Shown here piece by piece: positions 53,162 through 63,517 of a stretch of DNA of 64,000 nucleotides (position 1 is its first letter; the number at the start of each line of letters is the position of its first letter). The position numbers and the translations under genes were made by a program. Source of the stretch: Pseudo-nitzschia pungens (lineage: Eukaryota > Bacillariophyta > Bacillariophyceae > Bacillariales > Bacillariaceae); assembly GCA_037355855.1 (NCBI GenBank), contig CM074759.1, positions 2,914,001-2,978,000 on the forward strand. The letters run 5' to 3'. The notes below the pieces were generated by a model, which saw nothing but the letters and a program-made list of their open reading frames with translations, ran no database searches and had not been told where the DNA came from.

Positions 53162-53830
53162 TCATTGCCTAGTTGGTAGTTTGCACGCAGTCCCGATAGC
53201 AGCGGGAAGATCTTCTTCTAACGATGGATCAAACTCAGAAAATCGAACTTCTTGAGCCAAAAATTCTAAAGGCCTTTCGCCGCTCACGTTCATAACCCGT
53301 CCCTTTCTATCTCGAAAGGTAGGATACCCTTCGACGTCTTTGCACATTTTCTGCCCTTTGTAACCGTACCCCTTTGGAGAACATTCAACATAATCCATCA
53401 CAGACCATGCTTCAGCACCGAAGAGTTCCTTCTGTCGCGAGCAATGAGGGCACCAGTACGCTCCATACATAGTGATTCCTTTTTCTTTCAAAATCTTGGC
53501 AAGCTCGATTGCTTGCTGGCTCGATTTGCGTGAAACACGCTTAGGCACATACGTCACATCCCCATCTTTCGTGGTGACTGGGAAATACCCTAACTCCTCA
53601 GCAATAATAGATATTGGTGGTGCAGAGTTTGCTGCTCGAGGAAATGCTGCACTCGTTGTGAAACCAGCGCCCAAAACACTCCCCCCGAAAAAGATGTGTT
53701 TCAGGATCTGTCGACGAGGCGAACAAATTCCATCGTTTGTTCTACTCGTACGTTTTCGACCGAGCGACAAACCATCAACGGAAATCAAAAGGATTACGAG
53801 CACAGAGAAGTAGATTAGATATCGTTTCAT
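53162..53830 (-). CDS. Thioredoxin-fold protein related to the C-terminal domain of VKOR/LTO1, probably thylakoid lumen
   Basis: 222 residues from ATG 53828-53830 to TGA 53162-53164, no intron. The C-terminal half has a CPHC redox pair in MYGAYWCPHCSRQKELFG followed by YVECSPKGY and GYPTF, the arrangement of the thioredoxin-like domain fused to vitamin-K-epoxide-reductase homologues in plants and cyanobacteria. The VKOR membrane domain is absent. The N-terminus has a hydrophobic signal peptide (about 1-20), a basic stretch, then RRQILKH plus a hydrophobic segment and an Ala-rich end (about 39-65) like a twin-arginine lumen signal. I infer disulfide formation in the thylakoid lumen with a separate VKOR partner. 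It converges on the proteasome gene (115 bp apart). Confidence 0.82.
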   Translation of the reverse strand: MKRYLIYFSVLVILLISVDGLSLGRKRTSRTNDGICSPRRQILKHIFFGGSVLGAGFTTSAAFPRAANSAPPISIIAEELGYFPVTTKDGDVTYVPKRVSRKSSQQAIELAKILKEKGITMYGAYWCPHCSRQKELFGAEAWSVMDYVECSPKGYGYKGQKMCKDVEGYPTFRDRKGRVMNVSGERPLEFLAQEVRFSEFDPSLEEDLPAAIGTACKLPTRQ

Positions 53831-54674
53831 TGTCGTACAGGGAGTGCCGAGTCACCTCTTTGCCGTAAGGTTTATCGGTGCATTCAACTTGCGAAGCTGT
53901 GCCAAGTGATGACAAGCACCGTGCATCGGAAATCGGAACCATCCTGGGTGGATGCTGTATTGATGAAGCAAGTAATTACCTAAGGCTTACGTACAGAAAG
54001 GCTTACTTCGTACGACGTACGGTAACTTACCGATACTCGTAATGCATGTAAGGTTACTGTAAGGTTTACAGCACAAGCACGAGTTTCAAGTTCGTATCTG
54101 AAACTCATACGATCTAGAAGTAAGTTACGTAGTAACTCTACCGGTACGAGTAATCTTACTTCGTACGTTGTGACTCACTTCGTAATTACTAGTACTACGA
54201 TACTACATAGTAGTATTTCTTTTCTTGTACTAACCTTACTTCGTACTACCGTACTCGTAATAAGATTACGAAACCCAATCCAGGGGATGATGACCCCTGA
54301 CCCAAGGTTTTAGAAAAAATCTAAAAAAAAAAGTGCTTCTCAGCTTTGTTTTTTGCTCGGGTCGTAGACGGACGGACGAAGTGACTATCCACCTTATGAC
54401 ACGTTTCGATTCTCATCATACATCATTCCACCGGTGTGTGTTTACTGTTTAAGGCTTTGCTCCACACGTTGTCGTCACTGAAATTCGAAATCGATCATCG
54501 CATCGCAACGTTCAAAAATTGCTGTGAATTCTTCATTCTAGTTCACAAATTCAATTTTATTTGGAATTAAGACCGTCAACCTTGTGTCGGTTTCAATCCC
54601 TGAACAAAAGTATATCTACCGGTGTTAAGAGTAGCCTCAACCAACCCTCGATATCAAAAATCTAGACTGCCGCC
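53831..54674. promoter_or_regulatory. Shared upstream region of the divergent thioredoxin-fold and Grp170 genes
   Basis: 844 bases between two divergent starts. 53970-54270 is made of degenerate CGTAC, TTACTTCGTA and GTAAGGTTAC words. The Grp170 ATG is in a strong context (GCCGCCATGAAG). No single factor site can be named with confidence. Confidence 0.5.
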
Positions 54675-57600
54675 ATGAAGTTCTCGGCTTCGGTTCGTGG
54701 CACGTTGTTTTGGGCTGCTAGTGCCTGTCTTTTATTGTCGTCGACGACTTATGTGTCGGCGAAGGCGATTCTGGGTGTTGATCTCGGATCGGTTTACATG
54801 AAAGTAGCTCTTGTACAGAGAGGTGCTCCCCTTGAAATTGTCACCAACATGCATTCGAAGCGAAAGACTGAGCAAATGATTCTGTTTGATCAAGGAACTC
54901 GTTTATATGGTTCTGATGCAAACAGTCTCTTGGCAAGAAAGCCCACTAAAACTCCGGTAGGCATGAGTGTTATGCTAGGACGCGATGAAGACCACCCAGC
55001 CGTTAAAGTACGTAATTTTCAGAAAAGGGATTTGAATCGTAGTGACTGACGAAGCGATAGTGAGAGAAATTGTCACTTTTTTCCTAAAACAACGATTGAC
55101 GTCTGCCAATAATGCTCTTCTCATCCTTACGCGAAAATATTTTCAGGTTCTGAGTGACCGTCATTTTCCCCTGACACCGACTTACAATGAAACAAGGAAA
55201 GGTCTCTATCTGTCGATCGATGGCGGAAAACAGGTGTATACACCAGAGGAGTTGACCGCTATGGTATTGCACTACGCGGAAGAATTCACACACCACTATG
55301 GGAAGGAAAAGGGTCACACCTACGGTGACATCACCGATTGCGTCTTGACTGTTCCGTCGTTTGCAACGCAATCGGAACGTCAGGCCTTGCTAGATGCTGC
55401 GAAATTGGGAGGCTTCAAAGTCTTAGGTTTAATCGACGAGAACACAGCTTCTGCTCTCAATTTTGGAATGGACAAGACTTTCGAGGAACCAAAAATTTAT
55501 CTCTTCTACAACCTTGGAGCGAGTGCGTTGCAGGTTAGTATTATCAAGTTTCACCACTACGAGGTTCCGGAATCGAAGTATTCGAAGAAGACGAAAAAAG
55601 TCGGATCCATTGAAGTTTTGGGTAAGGGATGGGATTCCACCTTGGGAGGTCTCGCCTACGATAATCGGCTAGTTGAATACATGGCAGATAGTTTCAACCA
55701 CAAATGGCGTCACGCTCGTGGTCACGAGATGGACATTCGAGATGTTCCCCGTGCTATGACAAAAATCCGCCTGCAGGCCAACAAAGTCAAACACGTCTTG
55801 TCAGCTAATCAAGAAATTCCCATCCACATGGACTCGCTGTACGATGACATCAGTCTGTCAATGCACATTACCAGATCGCAGTTGGACGAGTTGTGCGAGG
55901 ATCTTTCAAAAAGAGCCACTGATCCAATCATTGATGCCTTGACCTCGGCCAATATTACGTTGGAAGAAATCGATGCAATCGAATTGCTTGGTGGCGGCAT
56001 GCGTGTTCCCAAGGTTCAATCAAGCCTCACTTCCGTCTTGGGTGACAAGGAATTGGGTATGCACATCAACTCAGACGAGAGTATGGCCCTCGGTGCTGCT
56101 TTCTATGGAGCGAATATTTCGACCGCCTTCCGTGTACGTCAAGTCGGTTTGGTCGACATCAATCCGTTTCCTATTGGAATTTCTCTGGAAAACTTGGAAA
56201 AAGACGACAGCGAAGAAAGCTGGGGGAAGACGGCTACCATCTTCAAGGCGAATGGCAAGATAGGAGTAAAAAAGACAATTGCATTCACGCATGAAGCGGA
56301 TGTACTGTGTTCATTGGATTATGTAGAACCTGATAAAATTCCAGAAGGAGCGAAGAAAGAATTACAACGTTACAAGATTACTGGTGTGGGTGATTTCGCC
56401 AAGGAGATGAAAGAGAAAGGTCTAGGCAAACCAAAGGTATCCTTGCAGTTTGAGCTAAGTAGTAGCGGTACTACTTCTCTCATCAAAGCGGAAGCCGCAG
56501 TAGAGGAGAAATACACTGTAGAAGTTGAGGTTGAAATTGATGATGACGAAGAAAGCTCTCCGCCCTCTGACGAAAAGATAGAAGAGTCTACTACAAAAGG
56601 AGAAGACGACAAAGGTAGTGATGACGCCACAAAAGAGGGAGAGTCGGAATCGAAAAATGACACTGCAAGCGAAGAAAGCGCGAAGGAGAAGAACAACGAG
56701 GCAAAGAAGAAGAAGACAAAGATGGTCGAAAAGGTACGTTGACACAACTTTCTTGCGTCGCATATTATTGTGTGAACCAAAGAGCAACCAATCTCATTTT
56801 CTAGATTTTTGGGGTACGCAAACAAAAACGAAAACCGGCGTTTGTTTCTAAATTAAAGGAAAAGAAGAAAGTTCATAAAAAGTCTTTGCAAGTCGAGTCG
56901 TATCAGGTTGGAAAGATCCAGTCGTTGTCACAAGACCTTATCGAAGAATACAAATCTAACATCGCAACGTTGGCTGAGTTGGATAAGCAACGAGTATTGC
57001 TTGAAGAAGCAAAAAACAAACTGGAAAGTTATTTCTATTACGTTAAGAACAAACTGCTTGACGACGAAGAAAATATTAACAAAATATCAACAGAGGAACA
57101 ACGGGAAGAACTTCGAAAGTTGTCCATGGAAGCTGAAGAATGGCTTTTTGATGACGGTGACTCTGCTGATCTCGAAACAATCGAAGCCAAGTACGGTGAA
57201 TTGGCAACGCCCGCAGAAAAGGTTTGGTTTCGATTGAAGGAAATGACGGAGCGACCTGCAGCCGTTAAAGCCCTCAATGAAAAACTGACCGAGATCGAAG
57301 AGAAGTTCACTAAATGGGTCACAAACATGACTCACATCACAGACGATGAAAAAAGTGATGTATATAGCAAGATTGAAGTTGCCAGAAAATGGTTATCTGA
57401 AAAGACTGATGAGCAAGCTGAGAAAGCAGGACACGAAGATCCAGCGTTTACAAGCGAAGAGGTGCCGCTCCAGACGAAGGCCATCCAGAAACTCATTGCA
57501 AAACTTTCGAAGAAACCTAAGCCCAAGCCCCCTAAGGTTGAGAAGAAAGAGACCGAAAAAAATAGCACCGAAAAGGATGCATCAGCTGAAGGCGGGAACG

Positions 57601-57728
57601 AGACTGCGAATGCAGACTCCGAGGGGACTGAAGAAAACGAAAGTTCTGCCACTGATAATACCAGTCAAGATGATGGTACGACAATTAATGATGCGAAGAA
57701 TGGTGACGAAGAGGGTAGCGAACTGTAA
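54675..57728 (+). CDS. HYOU1: Grp170/HYOU1-like ER Hsp70 chaperone (two introns)
   Basis: Exons 54675-55007, 55147-56733 and 56805-57728 encode 947 residues; human HYOU1 is 999. A signal peptide (about 1-29, ending YVSA) targets it to the ER. The Hsp70 nucleotide-binding domain follows: phosphate-1 GVDLGSVYMK, a degenerate phosphate-2 region (YNLGASALQVS) as in Grp170/Hsp110 proteins, and the adenosine motif LLGGGMRVPK. A beta-sandwich domain, a long acidic/lysine-rich loop (about 565-640) and a helical C-terminal domain complete the Grp170 layout. The end GSEL resembles a weak ER-retrieval tetrapeptide. Its role is nucleotide exchange for BiP and holding unfolded proteins in the ER lumen. 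The start is set by ATG plus the signal peptide. Confidence 0.93.
55008..55146 (+). other. Intron 1 of the Grp170-like gene
   Basis: 139 bp, GTACGT...TTTTCAG, phase 0. It joins HPAVK to VLSDRHFPLTP, fitting the Hsp70 fold. Without it the frame stops at 55028. Confidence 0.88.
56734..56804 (+). other. Intron 2 of the Grp170-like gene
   Basis: 71 bp, GTACGT...TTTTCTAG, phase 0, in the lysine-rich end of the acidic loop. It joins KMVEK to IFGVRKQ and links two open frames. Confidence 0.9.
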
Positions 57729-58205
57729 CTTCGTAAAGTCATCGATGAATTATACTCTGTATGCGCTAATTATGCATCCAGCTATCGACTCGAGGTGTGC
57801 TCGGTGGAATCTTATCTTCAACTTGAAATATGGAAATAGGTTGTACACTATAGTGAATTTCTTCTCAGTGAGTAATCGTGTTGGTGCATAATGAAGATTT
57901 CTAAGTTCAATCCACAAACAATTTTAAGACTTCAATTAGGATATCTATCGCCTCTACTTGATGGTCTCGTTATAATATTATGATGTTTCACCTATTTCAT
58001 GTACGAGGTAGTTACGAGCTGAACAACACTAATCAACAGATAAAAGGGCACCTAGTGGAAAGATGCCTTCAAATTTTACATTGTTACCCCCGATGGCAAA
58101 GGTCATGTTCTATGAAATTCTGATGAGGCATTTTTAGAAAAATAGTGTAGTACTACTATTTAGTAGTAGTAAACAATTTGGATTGCAACTTGAGAGGGGA
58201 CCAGA
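57729..58205. other. Intergenic DNA 3' of the Grp170-like gene
   Basis: AT-rich and without coding signal; it contains a TAGTAGTA stretch near 58150. Nothing else recognised. Confidence 0.5.
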
Positions 58206-58370
58206 ATGCCAATGGTTCTTGAGCACAATTTTAAAGCTCACATCAACCCTGATGATATTACTACAAAGAGTTTGAAATTGGCAGAGGCACACTATCATAG
58301 AGTTATGATGAGCTTGTCAATTAAGGATGGTGTGGTAGCAAATCAGTCTGGAGGAAACTTTGTTTATTGA
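58206..58370 (+). pseudogene. Short ORF, possible gene or transposon remnant
   Basis: 54 codons from ATG 58206 to TGA 58368-58370. The composition is protein-like (NPDDITTKSLKLAEAHYHRV) rather than repeat-like, but no family is recognised. The following 600 bases are low-complexity, so it may be the surviving edge of a decayed gene or transposon. Confidence 0.25.
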
Positions 58371-58386
58371 CTTGTTTTCTTGATGC

Positions 58387-58900
58387 TTGTCTTGTTGTGG
58401 TACTGAATCCAAGTCTGAGACTGAGTCTGTTGTTGCTGATGATGGGGAGGGAAACAGCAATGAGGACAGCATTGATACTAGTGATAGCAACGAGGTCAGC
58501 AGCAATAGTGATGACTATGAGGACAGCAGCAGCGATAGTGATGGGAATGAGGACAGCAGTGATAGTGATAGTGATAGCAATGAGGACAGAAGCAAAATTG
58601 GTGAAGAGCAACAGGCAACCAAAGAAACAGGAGGAACAGTTCAACAAAATGAAGCAACAAGAAGAACCGCCTATTTGTACCTCTAGACACCAAAGAAAGA
58701 AGCCACCAGAAGAACCACCAAAGCCTATTTGAACCTCTAGATGCCAAAGAAAGAAGCCACCGGAAGAACGACCAGAAGAACCACCACAGACCTCTAGACT
58801 TCCAAAGCAGAAGCCACCAGAAGAACCACCAATGGAACCAAAACAAGATTTGCCACCAATGCTTCTTAGATGATCCAACCAACAGCAGGAGAAGAAGAAC
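58387..58900 (+). repeat. Low-complexity block: GATAGTGAT-type and GAAGCCACCAGAAGAACCACC-type repeats
   Basis: 58440-58600 repeats AGCAATGAGGACAGCAGT-like units, giving an artificial Ser/Asp/Asn-rich frame. 58685-58870 repeats an AAGAAGCCACCRGAAGAACC unit. No convincing protein-coding gene is supported. Confidence 0.7.
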
Positions 58901-59456
58901 CAACTGATGGCGGAAGAATAAGGAATTTTACTGAAAATAAGTCATCAGCCACAGCAAGAGTGGCAAGTTGTTTGCTGACAGTTCACTAGGAGTCAGTTTT
59001 GATGGATATTTCCTATTGCAATACATCAGAACAAACATGTCTTGTACTGAAGTCCCTCTGGGAGTCCCTCTGGGAGTGACAAATCAGAGTGAGTATGTCA
59101 GTGTCTGCTTTTGGGTCAAATATAACACAAGCGTGCGAGCGAAAAAAAAATCGATTTTTTTAAAAATTGGATTGTGCGGATTGTGTCCAATTGTCTCAAA
59201 CCTGCTGCCGGTCTAATAATACTACCACGAAGCTCACCAAACAACTTAAATTCATCAAATAGACATTCAAATACACTCCTGGAGTCATATTGGGCAACTT
59301 GAATCTGAACCTTAATGGCAACCAACAAATTGACAAGGCTGTCAATTGTCATTAGGTACTAAACGTGTATGTACAACATTAAAATCAACATTTTTTGTTT
59401 GTGATATTATGTCCACTTGTTATTAATCAACATTTTAATTAGTACAGTGGTAACAG
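58901..59456. other. Decayed intergenic sequence
   Basis: Short frames only. A direct duplication of TCCCTCTGGGAG occurs near 59055-59080. No gene seen. Confidence 0.4.
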
Positions 59457-60028
59457 CTAATAATAATAATAATCACATTTTGAAGGGTCAAATCTAAAGT
59501 AACTTTTGCACCTCCACAGGCAGAAATGTTGTATCCTATCGGATACCCCAGCGCCATCTTGGGTGTGCGTCAACTTTGGAGTGCACATACTATGTGCTCA
59601 CATTGGCTACGGTAGGTCATACGTGATATACAGCATGTCTATGCTGCAGTGTTGGCAGATTGACTAAGCTCTAGGCGAATGTGTGGTGTAGCGCACAAAG
59701 GGTGTGCATGCCATAGCTAGCCAGTCACTAACCTCAACCCTAATCAGGGTGGGATCCCTATGTAATAAGGGTGTGTAGGGTTAGTACAGTGCACAGAGAG
59801 TCCTTACCAGGTTGGCGGGTGAGAAAGTTTAGTTGATCTGCTCCCACAGGGACAGCACTCCTCATTGTCATCGGCTTGAGGTTGGCCAAGGGACAATGAG
59901 TTGAGCAGTTGGGGAAGGCATTGTCCCACACCTCTATGCCCGGCAGCAACTGCGCACCTCTTGCGGGCACCATGCTGTGCCCATCTGTGGTGTGTGCGCT
60001 GTCGTCCCTCTTGTGGCACTTACCTACC
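59457..60028 (-). repeat. Possible non-LTR fragment starting with a (TAA)n tract
   Basis: A (TAATAA)n tract at 59457-59472, read on the minus strand, resembles the (ATT)n tail of the LINEs. The sequence to its right (59475-60028) has no frame and no visible match elsewhere in the window. It is interrupted at 60029 by the Gy-B4 LTR. Confidence 0.3.
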
Positions 60029-60208
60029 TGCCATACCCCGGGTCTACTAGTAGTGTTTACGATAGTTATGCAAATTGTGAGAGCTATCAGTTAGTCTATT
60101 GCTATTGCTTCCGATACCTTGCAAGTCTCCCGCAATTTAGCAATACGGAGACTCGCTAATTGTATCCCAATCACGAGTGGACTCGTGATTGTATTCTGGT
60201 GCATGGCA
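60029..60208 (-). repeat. Gy-B4 3' LTR
   Basis: 180 bp, TGCCATAC to GCATGGCA on the plus strand, with a purine tract (CATGGAGGAG) beside it on the minus strand. Diverged from the Gy-B1/B2 LTRs. Confidence 0.9.
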
Positions 60209-60236
60209 TGCTCCTCCATGGTACTGTTACAATTAG

Positions 60237-63200
60237 TTACTTCTCCAGTTCAGGGTTATTCCTGCAATAATAGGGATGGACTCTTCTGATGTTAACCCGG
60301 TCGGTTACAAAGGGAGCAGTTTCAATAGTTACAGTTCCATTGTCATGGGCCTTGAGTATCTTGTAAGGTCCTTGTCGTGGGAAGAATAGTTTTGGAATAA
60401 TGCCCTTCCTTTCCAGGGTGACATAGTCCAGGGTGACATAGTCTCCTTCCTTATAGACATGGGGGATCCTCTTCTGGTTCTCCCCGACGTTGCTCTTATG
60501 GATGCTCTTCTGCTTCCTTGCTTGGGTTGCTTCCCAGTCGACTGGGAAGTTCACCGGCATGAACATGTCCCTTCCAAACACCAACTGTGCCGGGGAGTAT
60601 CCCAGGGTTGTGTGGATGGCGCTATGGATGGCATATGCTGCCTTGGTAGTGAATTCCTCAAAGGGATCCTTCTCATGGAGGTCCCTGTTCTCCAGGTTGA
60701 AGGACAATAGACAGTCCTTTAGAACCTGATGGATCCTTTCCAACACTGAATTGGATTGTGGGTTCCAAGCGCCACTGGGCTTTCTTTTCATCCCCATGTT
60801 CTCGCAAAGCTCCTGGAACTCTGCTTTGAACTCACTCCCGCCATCAAAGCCAATTTCCTTTGGGCACGGATATCTTGCTAGCCAGGTACTATCCAACAAT
60901 CGTTGAGTTTCTGCTGCATTTGGTGAGTCCTTCAGGTGAGCCAGTTCAAACCATCTGGTCACTGGGTCCACCATGGTAAGAACATGGATGTGGTAGTCTT
61001 TACCATTCTTGTTGTGGACAGTTGCAGGTCCCCAGAGGTCCACATTGACCCTCTGCCATTTGGTAACCTCAGCTGTTTTCTCTGGTAGTAGTCCATACTT
61101 CTTCCAGCCACTCTTTTTAAACATCTGACACATGTGGCAGTGTTTACAGAGGTCCTGGACGTCCTTTCTTAGACCTTTCCAGGTGAACACTGAGCGTATG
61201 CTCTGTGCCATCCTCTTTTCTCCAGGATGGACCAACATGGTGTGGTACCACTCCATAACTCTTTCCTTGAGTTTGTCGGGAATCAGGATCTTCCCTTCTT
61301 TGTGGATGAGACTGTAACCTTCCACATTTTTGGTGGTTAGTTGGTTGCCTTTTCCCAGAGCACTTGTGATCTCTGTGTCCTTTTGTTGGTAGAACTGGAT
61401 CATGTCCAGAGCAAGTGGGAATGCACTATTGCCCTGGAATTCCTCCGGCGTTTCCTCTCCAAGTGGGAACAGGAGTTGCCGGAGGTGCTCTTCCTCATCT
61501 GCATAGGTGAGGGGTTTATTTGGTGGTAGCCATTCCACTGTATCTGCTGGGTCATCCGTGATGTCCAACCGACACAGTGCATCTGCTGCATCATTTTCTT
61601 TGCCAGCAACGTGCTTGACTACCAGGTGGAACTCCTCCATGAGGAGTCTCCATCAGACCATTCTTTGGGTGGGCATCTGCTGGTACAGTAGGTTCAGGTG
61701 ATCTGTGTGGATGGTCACATCTTGTCCTCGTAGGATTCCTTCGAACACCTTTAGTCCTTCCACTATACCAAGGAGTTCTTTCTCTCCGACGGTGCAGTTG
61801 AGCTGCGCTGAATTCAGTTTCCTTGTATAGAATCCGAGGGGTTTGCCATCTTGGCATACAGTTGCTCCCAGTTGCCTGTCACTGGCGTCTGAGTAGAGAT
61901 GAAATGGTTTTGTAAAATCCGGGAATGCGAGCTTTGCTTCCTCTGCGAGCATCCGTTTTGCCTCCATGAGAGCTTTCTGCTCTGCTGGACCCCAGTACCA
62001 GTTCATTTTCCCCTTTTTGCCTGCCAGCTTGTTGAGGGGGGCCAGGATGTGGGAGCGGCGCTTCCACATATCCCTGTAAAAGTTTACCATTCCAAGAAAC
62101 ATCTTTAGTTGCTTTGTGTTCTTTGGGGCTTCCAAGCGTTTCATCGCCTCCAGTTTCTTTGGCTGGGGTTAAATGCCTTCTGTTGTTAGTAGGAAACCCA
62201 GATACTCCACTTCTTTCTGCATGAAAAAGGATTTCCGGAGGTTGGCTTGGAAGTCAGCCTCATCGAGTCTTCGTAGGACTGTATCAATTTTGGTGAAGTG
62301 ATCTTGCTCAGATTCCCCCCCTCTTTGGATAATTAGGATGTCATCGATGTAGACAAGAACATAGTCCAGGTCCCCCAGTAGGTTCATCATAACTGACTGG
62401 AAGATGTCGGGTGCACATGCGATTCCCATTGCCAATCTTTTGTAGGCATATTTTCCCCATGGTAGAATGGTAGAGCAAATCTTTTGGCTCTCCTTGCAGA
62501 TTGGGATGGTGTAGTACCCTTGGGACAGGTCTAGTACCGTAGCGGACTTGAATTTCTGCATTCGCTGGATGGTTTCCCCTATTCGTGGTAGTGGGAATGG
62601 TTTCCTTTGAATTGCTGCATTCATTTTTCGAAAATCAGTAAGCACTCGGATGTCCCCAGTTTTCTTGGGTTGGCAGAACGTAGTAGATGCCCATGGTGAG
62701 TCATCATCATGGGGGAGTTTCTCCAGGACTCCAATATCACAGAGCCTGTTGATCTCCTTTCGGAGTGCTTGTTCAAAGGCATGGGGTACGGAATAGTACC
62801 TCTGCCGGACAGGTTTGACCCCTGGTTGGAGTTCAATAGAGACCGGTTCTATGTTTTTGAGTAGTCCCAGTCCTCCTCCAAATAGAACTTCTTCAATGTT
62901 TTCTTCAAGGCTTCTTTGGACGCATCTGTTATTTCCAGGTTGTCGACCATAGCGTCTATGTCTACTTTGGAGTAGTCTGCATCCAAGATTTTGGATTGCC
63001 TTTCCTCCTCTTGTTGGAGGATTGGACTCTGTGTGTTGGCAAAGAATACTGCCTCACATTTGTCCGGGTCAGAGAGCTCCCCCATCCCCTTCATGGGAAT
63101 GGTGTCTCCCTGCCATTTGATCGTGCGGGAACTGTATTTGATATCCAGTCCCAGTTGTGCCATCAGGTCGGATCCTATGATCATGTCATAGGGTACTTCC

Positions 63201-63517
63201 TCGTGGTGGTGGTACTCATCGACTTGGAAGGTCCAATTGATGGTCTTGGAATTTGAAAATTCTATAAATCTTAGTCCCACTGAAGCCACAGACTTTGTCT
63301 GAAATTTGCTCCCATAGGTGTTGTAGGTGACAGATCTCTGGTCCTGGTTTGTAAGTTGACTTTGGTTGACAAAATGCCTTAGAATGATGGATTTGGAGCA
63401 GCCGGTGTCCAATAGGCCCCGGAGCATCCTTCCCCTTCCTTTGTGGTTCAGCACCTCCACACAGACGTCTGCAAATCTGTTGATTATGCGTGGTCTGGTA
63501 TGGATGGCGTTGACCAT
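60237..63517 (-). pseudogene. Gy-B4 pol: protease, RT, RNase H, integrase (broken)
   Basis: Starts at ATG 63517 after the gag TGA. It has protease LLDTGCS (about 63405), RT with YIDD (about 62340), RNase H SDASD (about 61890) and an integrase ending YYCRNNPELEK. Breaks: about 10 bases lost near 62885 with a frameshift, TAA at 62169-62171 (also in Gy-B3), and TGA at about 61641 where others have CGA, CGG or CAA. A 12-bp in-frame duplication (YVTLDYVTLE) is at about 60410-60440. Confidence 0.88.

Noticed and set aside
55042..56742. Separate gene starting at 55042 inside the Grp170 locus
   Set aside because: The codons before 55147 do not match Hsp70 proteins, while a GT-AG intron 55008-55146 joins the upstream signal-peptide exon in the correct phase and restores the fold.
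58387..58686. Ser/Asp-rich protein gene
   Set aside because: The frame is made of AGCAATGAGGACAGC-type tandem repeats without a domain, and is flanked by more simple repeats.
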